Shown here piece by piece: positions 47,389 to 58,455 of a DNA stretch of 64,000 bases. Origin of the DNA: Ignavibacteria bacterium RIFOXYB12_FULL_35_14 (GTDB lineage Bacteria; Bacteroidota; Ignavibacteria; Ignavibacteriales; Ignavibacteriaceae); contig MHAR01000033.1 of assembly GCA_001803045.1 (NCBI GenBank), forward strand, positions 31,799-95,798. Reading direction: 5' to 3'. The position numbers were made by a program, and so were the translations under genes. Positions within the stretch are counted from its first letter, which is position 1, and each line of letters opens with the position of its first letter. Under the pieces are notes generated by a model. That model was not told the origin of the DNA. It ran no database searches and worked only from the letters and a program-made list of their open reading frames with translations.

Positions 47389-48054
47389 ATGAGAAAGCTG
47401 TTCACATTTCTTTTCTTGACAAGCATGATATTTTTACTTGCTTCAAATTCCGGCTTTGCACAGTTTAGGTTGAAGTTGGGGCCTAATATAGGATTAAACT
47501 ACAACATTGGCACGGGTTCTGATGTAGACGAAACCATGACGGGAATTGGAATGGTAATTGGCGGTACCGTTGACATGGCTTTTACTCCAACAATTGGACT
47601 GATAACAAATTTACAGTTTTACGATAATAGAAGCGGCGGAACTTCTACTGAAGGAAGTGTACAGGGTATTGCTTACACAGTTAACGACGATAGGAGCCTT
47701 GCTTATTTTATGATTGAACCTCTATTCAAACTTACTTTACCAAGCAGCTCTGTCTATTTTGTGTTTGGTCCTGCTTTCGGTTTTAATATACAGGGTTCGT
47801 ATGATATCAGAATTACTTCTCAAAATAACCAAGTTACTTTTAACGATGGCTCGACCAAAGCCACGGGATCAATAAAGGATATGTTAGTTCGGTTTGCTCT
47901 TAAGCTTGGATCCGGTTATGATATTAAACTAGGTTCAATTTTTCTCACTCCGCAATTAGCGTTTGAATATGGTTTGACAAATATCGTATCAGATGTTAAA
48001 GCAAAAATTTTGACAATACAATTAACAACTGCTGTTAAGTTTAGCTTGATATAA
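47389..48054 (+). CDS. outer-membrane beta-barrel protein
   Basis: A 221-residue exported protein with a signal peptide (cleavage near GFAQF). The mature part has alternating hydrophobic and polar strands (GPNIGLNYNIGTGSDV, IGLITNLQFYDNR, AYFMIEPLFKLTL), an outer-membrane porin-like pattern, ending near a strand with Phe and a small end. AAAGGAG precedes the ATG. It is followed at once by a lipoprotein gene (10 nt gap), so the two may be one operon. The ligand is unknown. Confidence 0.75.
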   Translation: MRKLFTFLFLTSMIFLLASNSGFAQFRLKLGPNIGLNYNIGTGSDVDETMTGIGMVIGGTVDMAFTPTIGLITNLQFYDNRSGGTSTEGSVQGIAYTVNDDRSLAYFMIEPLFKLTLPSSSVYFVFGPAFGFNIQGSYDIRITSQNNQVTFNDGSTKATGSIKDMLVRFALKLGSGYDIKLGSIFLTPQLAFEYGLTNIVSDVKAKILTIQLTTAVKFSLI

Positions 48055-48064
48055 TTGTGGGGGC

Positions 48065-48478
48065 ATGATGAAAAAAGTAATCGGTTTTCTCTTGTTGTTA
48101 ACTCTAATTGTCACTTTTTCCTCGTGTAAAAAGGATGATAGCAGCAATCCAACTAGTATAGGCGTCGGAACTGGTGGTACGGGCAGCGTCACTTTTTCAA
48201 TAGGTCAAAGACAGGGAAACCAGGGGGGAATTATGTTTACAGCCAAACCAAGCGCCGCAGCTACTGTAACTCAAATTACCGTTAGTTTACTAGCTCAAAA
48301 TTTTAATGATGTTCTGCAGGGAGATGGGCAAACTGTATTTCAGGGCGGGACGGTTTATGACTTAGACGAATATACAGGCGTTACTTCAGGACAGCAGTGG
48401 ACATTTAAATTTGAGGGCAAGCTTGGTAGTGCCCAAGGCCAGCCGTATGATGTAACTTCGAATTATACGGTTCCATAA
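48065..48478 (+). CDS. small lipoprotein
   Basis: A 137-residue lipoprotein with a lipobox (TFSSC, Cys21) after a hydrophobic stretch, then a short Lys/Asp/Ser/Gly-rich linker. The rest is a beta-type domain, with QITVSLLAQNF and QWTFKFEGKLG. No family is recognised. It follows the 47389-48054 barrel gene by 10 nt, so it could be a partner lipoprotein of that barrel. It could be tethered to the outer membrane. Confidence 0.7.
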   Translation: MMKKVIGFLLLLTLIVTFSSCKKDDSSNPTSIGVGTGGTGSVTFSIGQRQGNQGGIMFTAKPSAAATVTQITVSLLAQNFNDVLQGDGQTVFQGGTVYDLDEYTGVTSGQQWTFKFEGKLGSAQGQPYDVTSNYTVP

Positions 48479-48573
48479 CTTCGCCCATCAGTCAATTATT
48501 TAAAGTGGAATAGGTTCAAAACCAATTACATTGTTCTTCACCCGTTCAGGCTGGTGAAGAATTTATCTAATGT

Positions 48574-48602
48574 TAAAAAAGGGATCACAATTGTCGATCC
48601 CC
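48574..48602 (-). terminator. intrinsic terminator of gyrA
   Basis: GGGATC and GATCCC, with ACAATTGT between, form a strong hairpin 31 nt after the gyrA stop. Read on the minus strand it is followed by a run of six T (48575-48580). Confidence 0.8.
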
Positions 48603-48632
48603 TCTTAACTTAATTATATGGGATTGCTTTCG

Positions 48633-51092
48633 TTAAAGTACCGGTGTTTCTCCAATATTTTCTTCTCCGTCTTCAGGTACAACCTTTGCAATGTCTGCAA
48701 TTTGATCGCCCTCGTTAAGCCGAATAACCCTTACGCCTTGAGTGTTTCTTCCCATCACGCGAATGTCTTTAACGCTTTGTCTTATAACCATACCGTGCGA
48801 CGAAATGATAACAAGCTCATCGCCATCAACCACTTCCATCATTGACATCATCTTTCCGACTTTATCGGTCGTCTTAACTGTAATGACTCCTTTGCCACCG
48901 CGTCTTGTTATTCTGTAATCATTAATATCTGAGCGTTTACCATAGCCCTTCTCAGTAACAACTAATATAGTATCGTTTCTTTTTATCACTATCAAACCAA
49001 CAACATAATCGCCTTTTGTTAATCTAACCCCACGGACTCCTGTAGCTGTTCTTCCCATATCGCGCACATCTTTTTCATTAAATCTTACCGCAAAGCCATT
49101 TCTTGTTCCAAGAACGATATCGTTGTTTCCATCTGTCATTTTTACGGCTATAAGACTGTCTCCCGGAACCAGATTAATGGCATTTATTCCACCTTTTCTA
49201 ACATTACCATAAGCAGACAGAACTGTTTTCTTAACAGTTCCTTTCTCTGTTGCCATGATTAGGTAAGCATCATCTTTAAATTCCTTAACCGTTACGAATG
49301 CGTTTATGTTTTCGGCAGGATCTTTTTCAAGAAGATTGACAACAGATCTTCCTCTTGCGGCTCGTCCGCCCTCGGGAATTTCATGAACTTTTAACCAATA
49401 ACATTTTCCCTTATCGGTGAAGAACATGATGTAATGATGTGTTGAAGCGATAAACATATGTTCAATAAAATCGTCCTCTTTCGTACCTGCCCCGGTTACG
49501 CCTTTTCCTCCGCGTGTTTGTCTCCTATAACCGCTTACGGGAAATCTTTTTATAAACCCCTGATGAGAAATTGTAACAACAACATCTTCTTCTGCAATTG
49601 TGTCCTCAAGAGAAAACTCTTTGAAGTCGCGAATAATTTCGGTTCTTCTTTCGTCAGCATATTTTTCTCTAAGAATCAGAAGCTCATCTTTTATTATTTG
49701 CTTTCTCTTCTTTTCACTATCAAGAATTCCCTTAAGTTTTTCAATTAATTTAATTGTCTCTTTGTATTCGTCCTCTATTTTCTTTCTCTCAAGACCGGTG
49801 AGACGCTGCAACCGCATATCAAGTATTGCTTTCGCCTGAATTTCCGAAAGCTTAAACTTTTTCATCAAGTTGACTTTGGCAGTCTCAACATCTTTAGATT
49901 TTTTAATTGTCTCGATTACCGCATCAATATTATCCAGCGCAATTATATAGCCTTCAAGAATGTGAGCGCGCCGTTCTGCAGCGTCTAGATCGAATTTGGT
50001 TCTTCGAATCAGCACATCCATTCTGTGATCAAGAAAGGGCTGCATCATCTGCTGAAGATTAAGAACCTTGGGTGAACCATTTACAAGTGCAAGCATGATT
50101 ACACCAAAAGTAACTTGCATTTGTGTATGCTTGAATAGCTGGTTAAGTGTCACTGCTGGCTGCCCGTCTCTTTTCATTTCAATTACAACACGCAAACCAT
50201 CTCTGTCTGATTCGTCTCTTATGTTTGATATTCCAACAATGGTTCCATCTCGAACAAGTTCTGCTATTCTTTCAATCATTGAGGACTTGTTAACTTGGTA
50301 AGGAATCTCGGTAATTACAATATTTTCTCTTTCGTTCTTAAGAGTCTCAATGTTTGCTTTGGCTCTAAGAATTATTCTGCCCCTGCCAGTTGTGTAAGCA
50401 TCTCTTACTCCATCAAAACCATAAATTATTCCGGCTGTTGGAAAATCTGGTGCTTTAACATATTTCATTAAATCTTCAGGCCTCAGTTTTGGATTATCAA
50501 TCAACGCAACCAAGCCATCTATAACTTCGCCCAAATTATGGGGCGGAATATTGGTTGCCATACCAACCGCAATTCCACTTGATCCGTTAACTAATAAATT
50601 TGGCATGTATGCAGGAAGCACAACAGGTTCTTGAAGTGAATCATCAAAATTGGGAACAAAATTCACTGTGTTTTTGTCAAGATCGCGAAGCATTTCATCT
50701 GCCATGCGCGCGAGGCGGGCTTCGGTGTATCTCATCGCAGCAGGAGAATCACCATCAATCGAACCAAAATTTCCCTGTCCATCAACTAATGGATAACGGA
50801 GTGAAAAGTCCTGCACCATTCTAACCATCGAATCATAAACGGCAGTATCGCCATGTGGATGATATTTACCGAGAACCTCGCCGACAATTCTTGCTGATTT
50901 TTTGTACGGCTTATTGAACGGAACACCAAGTTCGTGCATGCCAAAAAGAACCCGTCTGTGAACAGGTTTAAGTCCATCTTTAACATCGGGTAATGCACGG
51001 GCTACTATTACGCTCATTGCATAATCTATGTAAGAAGATTTCATTTCTTCTTCGAGAGATACAGGAACTACTTTTTCGAATATGGTTGTCAT
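48633..51092 (-). CDS. gyrA: DNA gyrase subunit A
   Basis: An 819-residue type IIA topoisomerase A subunit. The catalytic tyrosine is Tyr122 in [10 protein letters not shown], at the same number as in the E. coli protein, and the breakage-reunion opening ([18 protein letters not shown]) is intact. The quinolone-determining loop reads [14 protein letters not shown], with Thr83 instead of the Ser of E. coli and Asp87 kept. The GyrA box is present as QTRGGKG in the C-terminal beta-pinwheel region, so it is a gyrase and not topoisomerase IV. It introduces negative supercoils with GyrB. It lies downstream of gyrB, separated by the mntA/hepT remnant. Confidence 0.96.
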   Translation of the reverse strand: MTTIFEKVVPVSLEEEMKSSYIDYAMSVIVARALPDVKDGLKPVHRRVLFGMHELGVPFNKPYKKSARIVGEVLGKYHPHGDTAVYDSMVRMVQDFSLRYPLVDGQGNFGSIDGDSPAAMRYTEARLARMADEMLRDLDKNTVNFVPNFDDSLQEPVVLPAYMPNLLVNGSSGIAVGMATNIPPHNLGEVIDGLVALIDNPKLRPEDLMKYVKAPDFPTAGIIYGFDGVRDAYTTGRGRIILRAKANIETLKNERENIVITEIPYQVNKSSMIERIAELVRDGTIVGISNIRDESDRDGLRVVIEMKRDGQPAVTLNQLFKHTQMQVTFGVIMLALVNGSPKVLNLQQMMQPFLDHRMDVLIRRTKFDLDAAERRAHILEGYIIALDNIDAVIETIKKSKDVETAKVNLMKKFKLSEIQAKAILDMRLQRLTGLERKKIEDEYKETIKLIEKLKGILDSEKKRKQIIKDELLILREKYADERRTEIIRDFKEFSLEDTIAEEDVVVTISHQGFIKRFPVSGYRRQTRGGKGVTGAGTKEDDFIEHMFIASTHHYIMFFTDKGKCYWLKVHEIPEGGRAARGRSVVNLLEKDPAENINAFVTVKEFKDDAYLIMATEKGTVKKTVLSAYGNVRKGGINAINLVPGDSLIAVKMTDGNNDIVLGTRNGFAVRFNEKDVRDMGRTATGVRGVRLTKGDYVVGLIVIKRNDTILVVTEKGYGKRSDINDYRITRRGGKGVITVKTTDKVGKMMSMMEVVDGDELVIISSHGMVIRQSVKDIRVMGRNTQGVRVIRLNEGDQIADIAKVVPEDGEENIGETPVL

Positions 51093-51108
51093 TAATTTAT
51101 TGCTTGTT

Positions 51109-51461
51109 TTATTTTTTGCTTTTTATTTCTTTCGACAGAATGTGAACTTGTTTTTTAAGCACAGGAAGTTGCTTGTCTATGATGTGCCAAGTGTTGTCTA
51201 AATCCACATTATAGTATTCGTGAAACAATATATTTCTAAAACCCACTATCTTTTCCAAGGAATCCCGGGAGCTTGTTTTCGAATATCACGAGGAATATTC
51301 TTCGCGGCTTCGCCAATTATTTCTAAGTTTCGGACAACACTATCAATAGCTTGATCATTTTTAAGAAATTATTTTAATAAAATTTTATTGGTGTACTTCT
51401 CTATTCTTTCTATACACTCTAAAATATCAATTAGAAATAGAGTATAATCGCGTTTAGACAT
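51109..51461 (-). pseudogene. hepT: hepT (HEPN/DUF86 toxin), degraded
   Basis: Reading the minus strand gives MSKRDYTLFLIDILECIERI, later FLKNDQAIDSVVRNLEIIGEA, and then the HEPN catalytic motif RNILFHEYY (R-x4-H) in VGFRNILFHEYYNVD. Two lesions break it: a TAA stop at 51369-51371 and a missing A at the A4 run 51251-51254 that shifts the frame between GIPWK and VGFRN. With those fixed it is about 117 residues, the normal HepT length. It overlaps the end of the mntA remnant (ATG at 51461). HepT is the RNA-cutting toxin of MNT-HEPN toxin-antitoxin pairs. It sits between gyrB and gyrA. Confidence 0.85.
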
Positions 51462-51746
51462 AAACAACTTCTGGCTTAACAATTTTCCACAATTTTTTAT
51501 TTCGCATTAGTCCTTTTTTTAAGACCAAATCGACCCTAACTCCTAAAATAGACTGCAAGTGTTCTTGTAATTCAACAACATCCCATCCTATTGGTTTTGA
51601 GAAATCAACCAATATATCAACATCGCTTTTTTTGTTTGTTCATTCTTAACATAGGATCCAAAAAGCCCTATTTCGCATACGTTGAACTTAAGGCCAATAT
51701 CTCTTTTTTCTCTCTTTAGCTTTTCAACAGTAATTTCTATGTCCAT
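51454..51746 (-). pseudogene. mntA: mntA (MNT antitoxin nucleotidyltransferase), frameshifted
   Basis: Starting from ATG at 51746 the frame reads MDIEITVEKLKREKRDIG, then GLFGSYVKNEQTKK, and with one A added in the A7 run (51627-51633) continues SDVDILVDFSKPIGWD and VRVDLVLKKGLM. GS...DVD is the minimal nucleotidyltransferase motif. With the base restored the protein is about 97 residues, the normal length for this antitoxin, which modifies and silences HepT. As the sequence stands, translation ends soon after the shift. The pair's order (mntA first, 4-8 nt overlap with hepT) is as in working modules. Confidence 0.85.
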
Positions 51747-51760
51747 TTTCTTATGCTTTA

Positions 51761-53767
<2,007 letters not shown>

Positions 53768-54055
53768 TTACGATTGAAGCCTAATCGTTTTGATAATTTC
53801 TTCTTCATAGAATTTGTTTATTTTTTCAATCATTGTTTCCTGATTGAACTTTAGTTCGCTTCTCCACGCTGCGTTTTGCACCTTTATGTATAGAACTTTT
53901 TTTTCAATTTTTACCGGTATGGCGATCTTTTTTAAATCTGGAAATAATCTATGAAAACCGCTTATCACATCATGCTGCTTGATAACCTTTCGTAACTTTT
54001 CAAAACCCGGTTCTTTATTAATAATTTCAGAAATACTTAAAAATCCATTATGCAT
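53768..54055 (-). CDS. dciA: DUF721/DciA-family replication protein
   Basis: A 95-residue protein of the DUF721 family, starting MHNGFLSISEIINKEPGF and continuing VLYIKVQNAAWRSELKFN, the family core, and ending IEKINKFYEEEIIKTIRL. DciA loads the replicative helicase in bacteria without DnaC. The ATG at 54055 overlaps the recF stop by 8 nt, so they are coupled. A longer frame from 54220 runs inside recF in another frame and is not used. Length fits a short form of the family. Position after recF and before gyrB is common in this phylum. Confidence 0.85.
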   Translation of the reverse strand: MHNGFLSISEIINKEPGFEKLRKVIKQHDVISGFHRLFPDLKKIAIPVKIEKKVLYIKVQNAAWRSELKFNQETMIEKINKFYEEEIIKTIRLQS

Positions 54056-55157
54056 ATGTAACAATACCATCCATAAGCTTAATAACAGTATCTGTGCTTC
54101 TTTTATGCAAATAAGAAATATCCGTAAAATCTGTAAGGGTGATAAATGTTTGTCCAACTCTTCTGAGATTTTCGCTGATACGAACCGATCGCGCAGTATC
54201 AAGCTCACCAAAAACATCATCTAATAAAAAAATGGGGGCTTTTCCTGTTTTCTCTTTCAAATAAAAAAACTCGGCGAACCTTAATGCCACCTGAAATGTT
54301 TTGTGCTGACCTTGCGAGCCAAATGTTTTAAGATTTATTCCATTGATATCAAAAATAAAATCGTCTTTGTGTGGACCGACCAAACAAGCGCATCTTCTTA
54401 GCTCATCTTCTCTTTTGGCTTCCAGCAATTCAGCAAATCGATCTTTAATATCTTTACCATCATATCCGCTAAGGTAAAAGTAAGTTAAGCCGGGATTTTC
54501 ATTGCCGTTTAATATTTCACTGTGTGCCTGTTTTACAAATAATTCGAATTCGCTGAAAAAATTTTTTCTATAATTTATAAGCTCGGCACCTGTCTCCAAT
54601 AATTTTTGGGTCCAGGCATCAAGCTCGCTAAAATTTTTATTTCGGTTTTCCCTTATGCTGTATAAAAGCGATGTCCTTTGTCTAATAGTCCGGTTATAAT
54701 CAACTAAAAGTCCAAGATATGCAGCAGATGCCTGACAGTAAATCGAATCAAAAAATTTTCTTCGATCGCCCGGATAACCAAATGTAATCGAATGATCTAC
54801 AGGCGTAAGTAAAACGATTGGATAATTTCCTATAACTTCTGATAAGCGATGCTTGTGTTTTCCGTTTTGCAAATACCTCTTTTTGTTTTCCTCTGAAGAA
54901 TAAATTACTCTCACTTCGTCATTAACCAAATTTTTGAAGCTTCCGAATATCTCAAAAACATTTTCGCCAAATTTTAATACTTCGATATCCGAGTTTGTGT
55001 TATGACTTTTTGTTGTACACAGGTAATAAATAGATTCAAGTATAGCTGTTTTGCCCTGTCCGTTTCCACCAACTATATAATTCAGATTTTCTGAGAAGCT
55101 AAGCGAAATATCTTTATGACATCTAAAATTTTTTAATTTAACAGAGGTCAAAATCAT
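54048..55157 (-). CDS. recF: DNA replication and repair protein RecF
   Basis: A 369-residue RecF, an SMC-like ATPase that loads RecA at gaps. Walker A is GGNGQGKT (30-37), near the start as in the family; the signature region LKTFGSQGQHKTFQVALRF and the Walker B IFLLDDVFGELD are in the C-terminal part. It follows dnaN by 2 nt and overlaps dciA, so dnaN, recF and dciA are clearly one operon. All motifs are present. Confidence 0.95.
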   Translation of the reverse strand: MILTSVKLKNFRCHKDISLSFSENLNYIVGGNGQGKTAILESIYYLCTTKSHNTNSDIEVLKFGENVFEIFGSFKNLVNDEVRVIYSSEENKKRYLQNGKHKHRLSEVIGNYPIVLLTPVDHSITFGYPGDRRKFFDSIYCQASAAYLGLLVDYNRTIRQRTSLLYSIRENRNKNFSELDAWTQKLLETGAELINYRKNFFSEFELFVKQAHSEILNGNENPGLTYFYLSGYDGKDIKDRFAELLEAKREDELRRCACLVGPHKDDFIFDINGINLKTFGSQGQHKTFQVALRFAEFFYLKEKTGKAPIFLLDDVFGELDTARSVRISENLRRVGQTFITLTDFTDISYLHKRSTDTVIKLMDGIVTYA

Positions 55158-55159
55158 TC

Positions 55160-56269
55160 TTAATTATTCAATCGCACCGGCATTAACAACAGCAATAGTT
55201 CTTCGGTATCTTTTATTTTGGAGGGTTCAACTATACAAGCTTTAGTGGGTGAATGAAGCTTGAATATTACCTCTTCATTATAAACGTGAGATAACACATC
55301 ATTTACGTAAGCAGTATTAAAACCTATTTCCATCGACTCACCTTTATAATCACACAAAATATTTTCAACGGCATTTGAGCCCCTGTCGATATCTTCCGCA
55401 GAAACTTCAAGATTATCTTTCTTTAAGGTGAATTTAACTTGCTTGGAATTGGAGCTTGAAAATAACAACATACGCTTTACAGATGAGAGCAGTTCAAGCG
55501 TCTTAATTTTCAAAATATTTTCGTTTTCTAAAGGAATAACGCTGCCGTACGCGGGATATTTTTCTCCGATAAGTCTTGTAATAAACTCAAGTTCGCCCAT
55601 CTGAAACGATATATGTGTTTTGCTTAAATAAATTTTAACATCGCTCTCTGAAAGCAGTTTAGACAATACCGAAATCGCCCTCTCAGGAATTATATATTGC
55701 TCATTCTTTTCCGCTATGATATTCTTAAAAACATATTTGACCAGTCTGTGTCCATCCGTCGTAACAAATCTTAAACCATCAGTAGAAAACTCAAAGAGCG
55801 TTCCCGTCATTGCAGGTCGCATATCCTCTTTGCTCATGGCAAATGAGGTTTGATCAATTGCCCTTTTTAAGTCATTTCCGCTAATTACTATTTCTTTATC
55901 CCGGCTTACAGATGGTATTGCTGGAAAATCATCGTGGGAAGAATAACCAATGTTATAGGTTCCGAAATCGGTTTTTAATTTTAGTTTTAGGTTAGGAGAA
56001 TTTTCGAAATGTATTTGTGTTTCATCAAGGTTTCTAACTACATCGTAAAGCAATCTAGCAGGAACAACCATTTTAATGTTTGATTCTGCAGCAACATTCA
56101 TCGATGCTTTAAGTGATATTTCCAAATCTGTTGCGCTTACAACCAAAGATCCGTCTTTTATTTCAAATAAAAAATTTTCTAAAATTGGCATCGGTGTGCG
56201 GCTTGGGACAGCTGGAATTATTTTGGAGAGAAGTTTCTCCAACACTTTGCTGTTTACTTTAAATTCCAT
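55160..56269 (-). CDS. dnaN: DNA polymerase III sliding clamp (beta)
   Basis: A 369-residue beta clamp with three similar domains. It begins MEFKVNSKVLEKLLSKI, with VPSRTPMPILENFLFE in the first domain and FVTTDGHRLVKYVF in the second. The C-terminus ends LLLLMPVRLNN, the usual MPMR-like peptide-binding end (here MPVRL). It clamps DNA polymerase III onto DNA. It starts 2 nt upstream of recF, and dnaA is upstream across a 363-nt AT-rich gap. Confidence 0.96.
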   Translation of the reverse strand: MEFKVNSKVLEKLLSKIIPAVPSRTPMPILENFLFEIKDGSLVVSATDLEISLKASMNVAAESNIKMVVPARLLYDVVRNLDETQIHFENSPNLKLKLKTDFGTYNIGYSSHDDFPAIPSVSRDKEIVISGNDLKRAIDQTSFAMSKEDMRPAMTGTLFEFSTDGLRFVTTDGHRLVKYVFKNIIAEKNEQYIIPERAISVLSKLLSESDVKIYLSKTHISFQMGELEFITRLIGEKYPAYGSVIPLENENILKIKTLELLSSVKRMLLFSSSNSKQVKFTLKKDNLEVSAEDIDRGSNAVENILCDYKGESMEIGFNTAYVNDVLSHVYNEEVIFKLHSPTKACIVEPSKIKDTEELLLLLMPVRLNN

Positions 56270-56632
56270 TTATTTTTCTCCTAAAAATCGTACAAAATTA
56301 ACAAAAACATGCTCAAATCTCAATGCTCAACGTAAGTATTCTAATAGTTTTTATGAATACCTTATTAGGGGTTAAGTTATATCCACAACCATCACTGATT
56401 ATTATTTTAATTAATTAATATTTAAAATTTGTTAATAGTAGTAATAAGGGCGTTAACATGTTGATAAAGAAAATTTCATTGGATTAACATGATTAAACCC
56501 AATAAAATCAAACGACATTTTGTTAGTAAATATTAACTCGAATGTAGACAAAAATAAGATTGTTAATAAACGGTACTTACTAACAATTACTGCATCTGTT
56601 TTGAACAACGATGTGTTAATAAAATTTTGCGG
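56270..56632. other. AT-rich dnaA-dnaN intergenic region with TGTTAATA repeats, possible part of the origin
   Basis: The gap is very AT-rich from 56390 on. TGTTAATA occurs exactly at 56430-56437, 56561-56568 and 56614-56621, with several related GTTAAC/TTAACA words between. A near-perfect DnaA box (ATATCCACA, one mismatch) is at 56380-56388. In bipartite origins the unwinding element can lie here, with boxes on the far side of dnaA. No gene or known riboswitch is seen. The dnaN promoter should also be here. The origin role is inference. Confidence 0.55.
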
Positions 56633-58042
56633 TTAAGAACAAGCTAATTCGATTTGACTTCTTAAATTTTCTACGAGAGTTTTAATGCTCGAATCCTCTT
56701 GCTGCATTTGTTCGATAGAATTACATGAATGTATTACGGTCGAATGATCTCTTCCACCGAAATGCAACCCAATGGTTTTTAATGAAGACTTGGTCAGCTC
56801 CTTGGAAAAGAACATGGCTAATTGCCGAGCAAGCACAATTTCTTTTTTACGAGTTTTATCTCTTAATTTGTTTTCGTCTACACTTAATGCTGAGCAGACT
56901 GTTTTAGTAATATTATCTATTGAGATGTTTATCTTTCTATCCGTTGCAATTTCCTTAACGGTTCTTTTCGCTAAATCGAGGTTTATGTCTTTTGAATTTA
57001 GCGATGAATTCGCAAGAAGCTTGATTAAGCAACCTTCCAGCTCCCTTATGTTAGAAGTGATGCTGTTGGCAATGTATTCAAGAATTTCATCAGAAACAAG
57101 CATTCCATAATCCTCAGACTTTTTCTTTAGTATGGCTATTCTAGTTTCGAGGTCTGGGGATTGAATATCGGCAGATAATCCCCACTGAAATCTTGATATT
57201 AGCCGCTCATCCAAACCCTTCAAATCCTTTGGCGGCTTATCGCTTGATAGAACTATTTGTTTTCTTGCTTGATGAAGAGTATTAAAAATGTGGAAGAAAA
57301 GATCTTGAGTTTTCTCTTTACCGATTAAGAATTGAATATCATCGATTATGAGTACATCCATGCTTCTATAGAAACCGGAAAATTCATTTACCTTATCGGA
57401 TTTGATAGACTCTACAAATTGCACTGTGAAAATATCTGAGGGAAGATAAATAACTCTCTTATCAGGAATCTTTTCAAGGATTTTATTACCGATAGCCTGC
57501 ATTAAATGAGTTTTTCCAAGCCCAACGCCGCCATATAAAAACAAGGGATTGAACGAAGTGCCCCCAGGGTTTTCGCTTATTGCTGTTGCTGCGGCTCTTG
57601 CAAGCTGATTATTTTCACCCTTAATAAAATTATCAAAGGTATATCTATAGTTTAGGAAAGCATTATGTTCCTGTTTTGGTGGAACCGGTTTTGTGTTTTC
57701 AATAACCTGTGGGGCAATTTCCTTTTCGGTTTTTTTCGGCTCGACTTCTTCAGAAATTACATAGGTAAGAGAAATTTGCTCGCCAAGAACATTCTGCATG
57801 GTTTTGCTGATTAAGCTTTTATAATGTTCGTCTATCCATTCCCAGAAAAATTGACTTGGTAACTGAACCTTTATAGTAGAATTGCTTAATTCCAATGGCT
57901 TGATGGGAAGGAACCATGTATTAAAAGTCATCTGTGTAACGTTGCCTTTGATCTCCTTTAGAAAGTCACCCCATATTTCAATAAGGTTTTTCGGGGGTGC
58001 TTTAGAAATCAATCCGATGTTAAGCATACTTGAATTATCCAC
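56633..58042 (-). CDS. dnaA: chromosomal replication initiator DnaA
   Basis: A 469-residue DnaA. Domain I (about residues 20-100, IEIWGDFLKEIKGNV) binds helicase-loading partners. Domain III has Walker A GGVGLGKT (171-178) and Walker B VLIIDDIQF. Domain IV carries the box-recognition signature FGGRDHSTVIHS near the end. It binds DnaA boxes and opens the origin. The frame starts at GTG 58042. An ATG at 58027 is a second candidate, 5 codons in. A perfect TTATCCACA overlaps the GTG, so DnaA may repress its own gene. The gene leads the leftward dnaA-dnaN-recF-dciA-gyrB cluster. Confidence 0.96.
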   Translation of the reverse strand: MDNSSMLNIGLISKAPPKNLIEIWGDFLKEIKGNVTQMTFNTWFLPIKPLELSNSTIKVQLPSQFFWEWIDEHYKSLISKTMQNVLGEQISLTYVISEEVEPKKTEKEIAPQVIENTKPVPPKQEHNAFLNYRYTFDNFIKGENNQLARAAATAISENPGGTSFNPLFLYGGVGLGKTHLMQAIGNKILEKIPDKRVIYLPSDIFTVQFVESIKSDKVNEFSGFYRSMDVLIIDDIQFLIGKEKTQDLFFHIFNTLHQARKQIVLSSDKPPKDLKGLDERLISRFQWGLSADIQSPDLETRIAILKKKSEDYGMLVSDEILEYIANSITSNIRELEGCLIKLLANSSLNSKDINLDLAKRTVKEIATDRKINISIDNITKTVCSALSVDENKLRDKTRKKEIVLARQLAMFFSKELTKSSLKTIGLHFGGRDHSTVIHSCNSIEQMQQEDSSIKTLVENLRSQIELACS

Positions 58043-58043
58043 A
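58035..58043. promoter_or_regulatory. DnaA box over the dnaA start codon
   Basis: TTATCCACA is an exact match to the consensus DnaA box. It covers the GTG at which dnaA would begin. If the GTG is used, box occupancy could block translation or transcription. If ATG 58027 is used, the box lies in the leader. Confidence 0.75.
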
Positions 58044-58235
58044 AAAAGAAATTTTATAAACCATTAAAAATTAAGAGGTTTCGTATAAAATCAATGATGT
58101 AAAAAATATTTCATCAACAAGTTGTTAACATTAAGACGACGACACAATCCATTGAAAACAAACAACTTGCGAGGTGTTTTAAATAAATTCGCACATAAAA
58201 TATTATTTTGGTAAGGTGCAACTCTTGCGCAAATT

Positions 58236-58254
58236 TTGTGAAACGTTTTCACAA
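58236..58254. promoter_or_regulatory. LacI-family-type palindrome TTGTGAAACGTTTTCACAA
   Basis: The 19-base near-palindrome has a central CG and arms TTGTGAAA/TTTCACAA. This is the layout of binding sites for LacI-family repressors. It lies 8 nt from a DnaA box in the origin gap. Its regulator, if any, is not in this window. Confidence 0.4.
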
Positions 58255-58261
58255 CGAAAAG

Positions 58262-58270
58262 TTATCCACA
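58262..58270. promoter_or_regulatory. DnaA box in the dnaA-rpmH gap
   Basis: TTATCCACA matches the consensus exactly and has the same orientation as the box at 58035. It adjoins the palindrome at 58236-58254. Confidence 0.75.
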
Positions 58271-58455
58271 ATTAACCAACATTAATTTTGATTACCCTCT
58301 AATTGAAAAAATATGAAGGAATGCTCACCAAAGCAAATTAATTTTTTAGAAAAATTTTTTATTATTGACTGCAAATTGCTGGCCAAGATTATTTTCTTGT
58401 TTGTTTGGGCTTCTGTGTATATTTTTGGACTCTTTTTAATAAGAAATAGGAAAAA

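Larger units (their letters stand above)
58043..58455. other. dnaA-rpmH intergenic region, likely origin of replication (oriC)
   Basis: This 413-nt gap lies between divergent dnaA and rpmH, the classical origin position. It holds an exact DnaA box at 58262-58270 and shares the one at 58035-58043. It also has a LacI-type palindrome at 58236-58254 and AT-rich tracts (58300-58450). Promoters for dnaA and rpmH should also lie here. The origin role rests on gene order plus the two boxes. GC skew was not computed. Confidence 0.7.

Noticed and set aside
53768..54220. 150-residue frame extending dciA upstream inside recF
   Set aside because: The extra 55 residues are in a different frame within recF, which has clear function; the DUF721 core begins at Met 54055.
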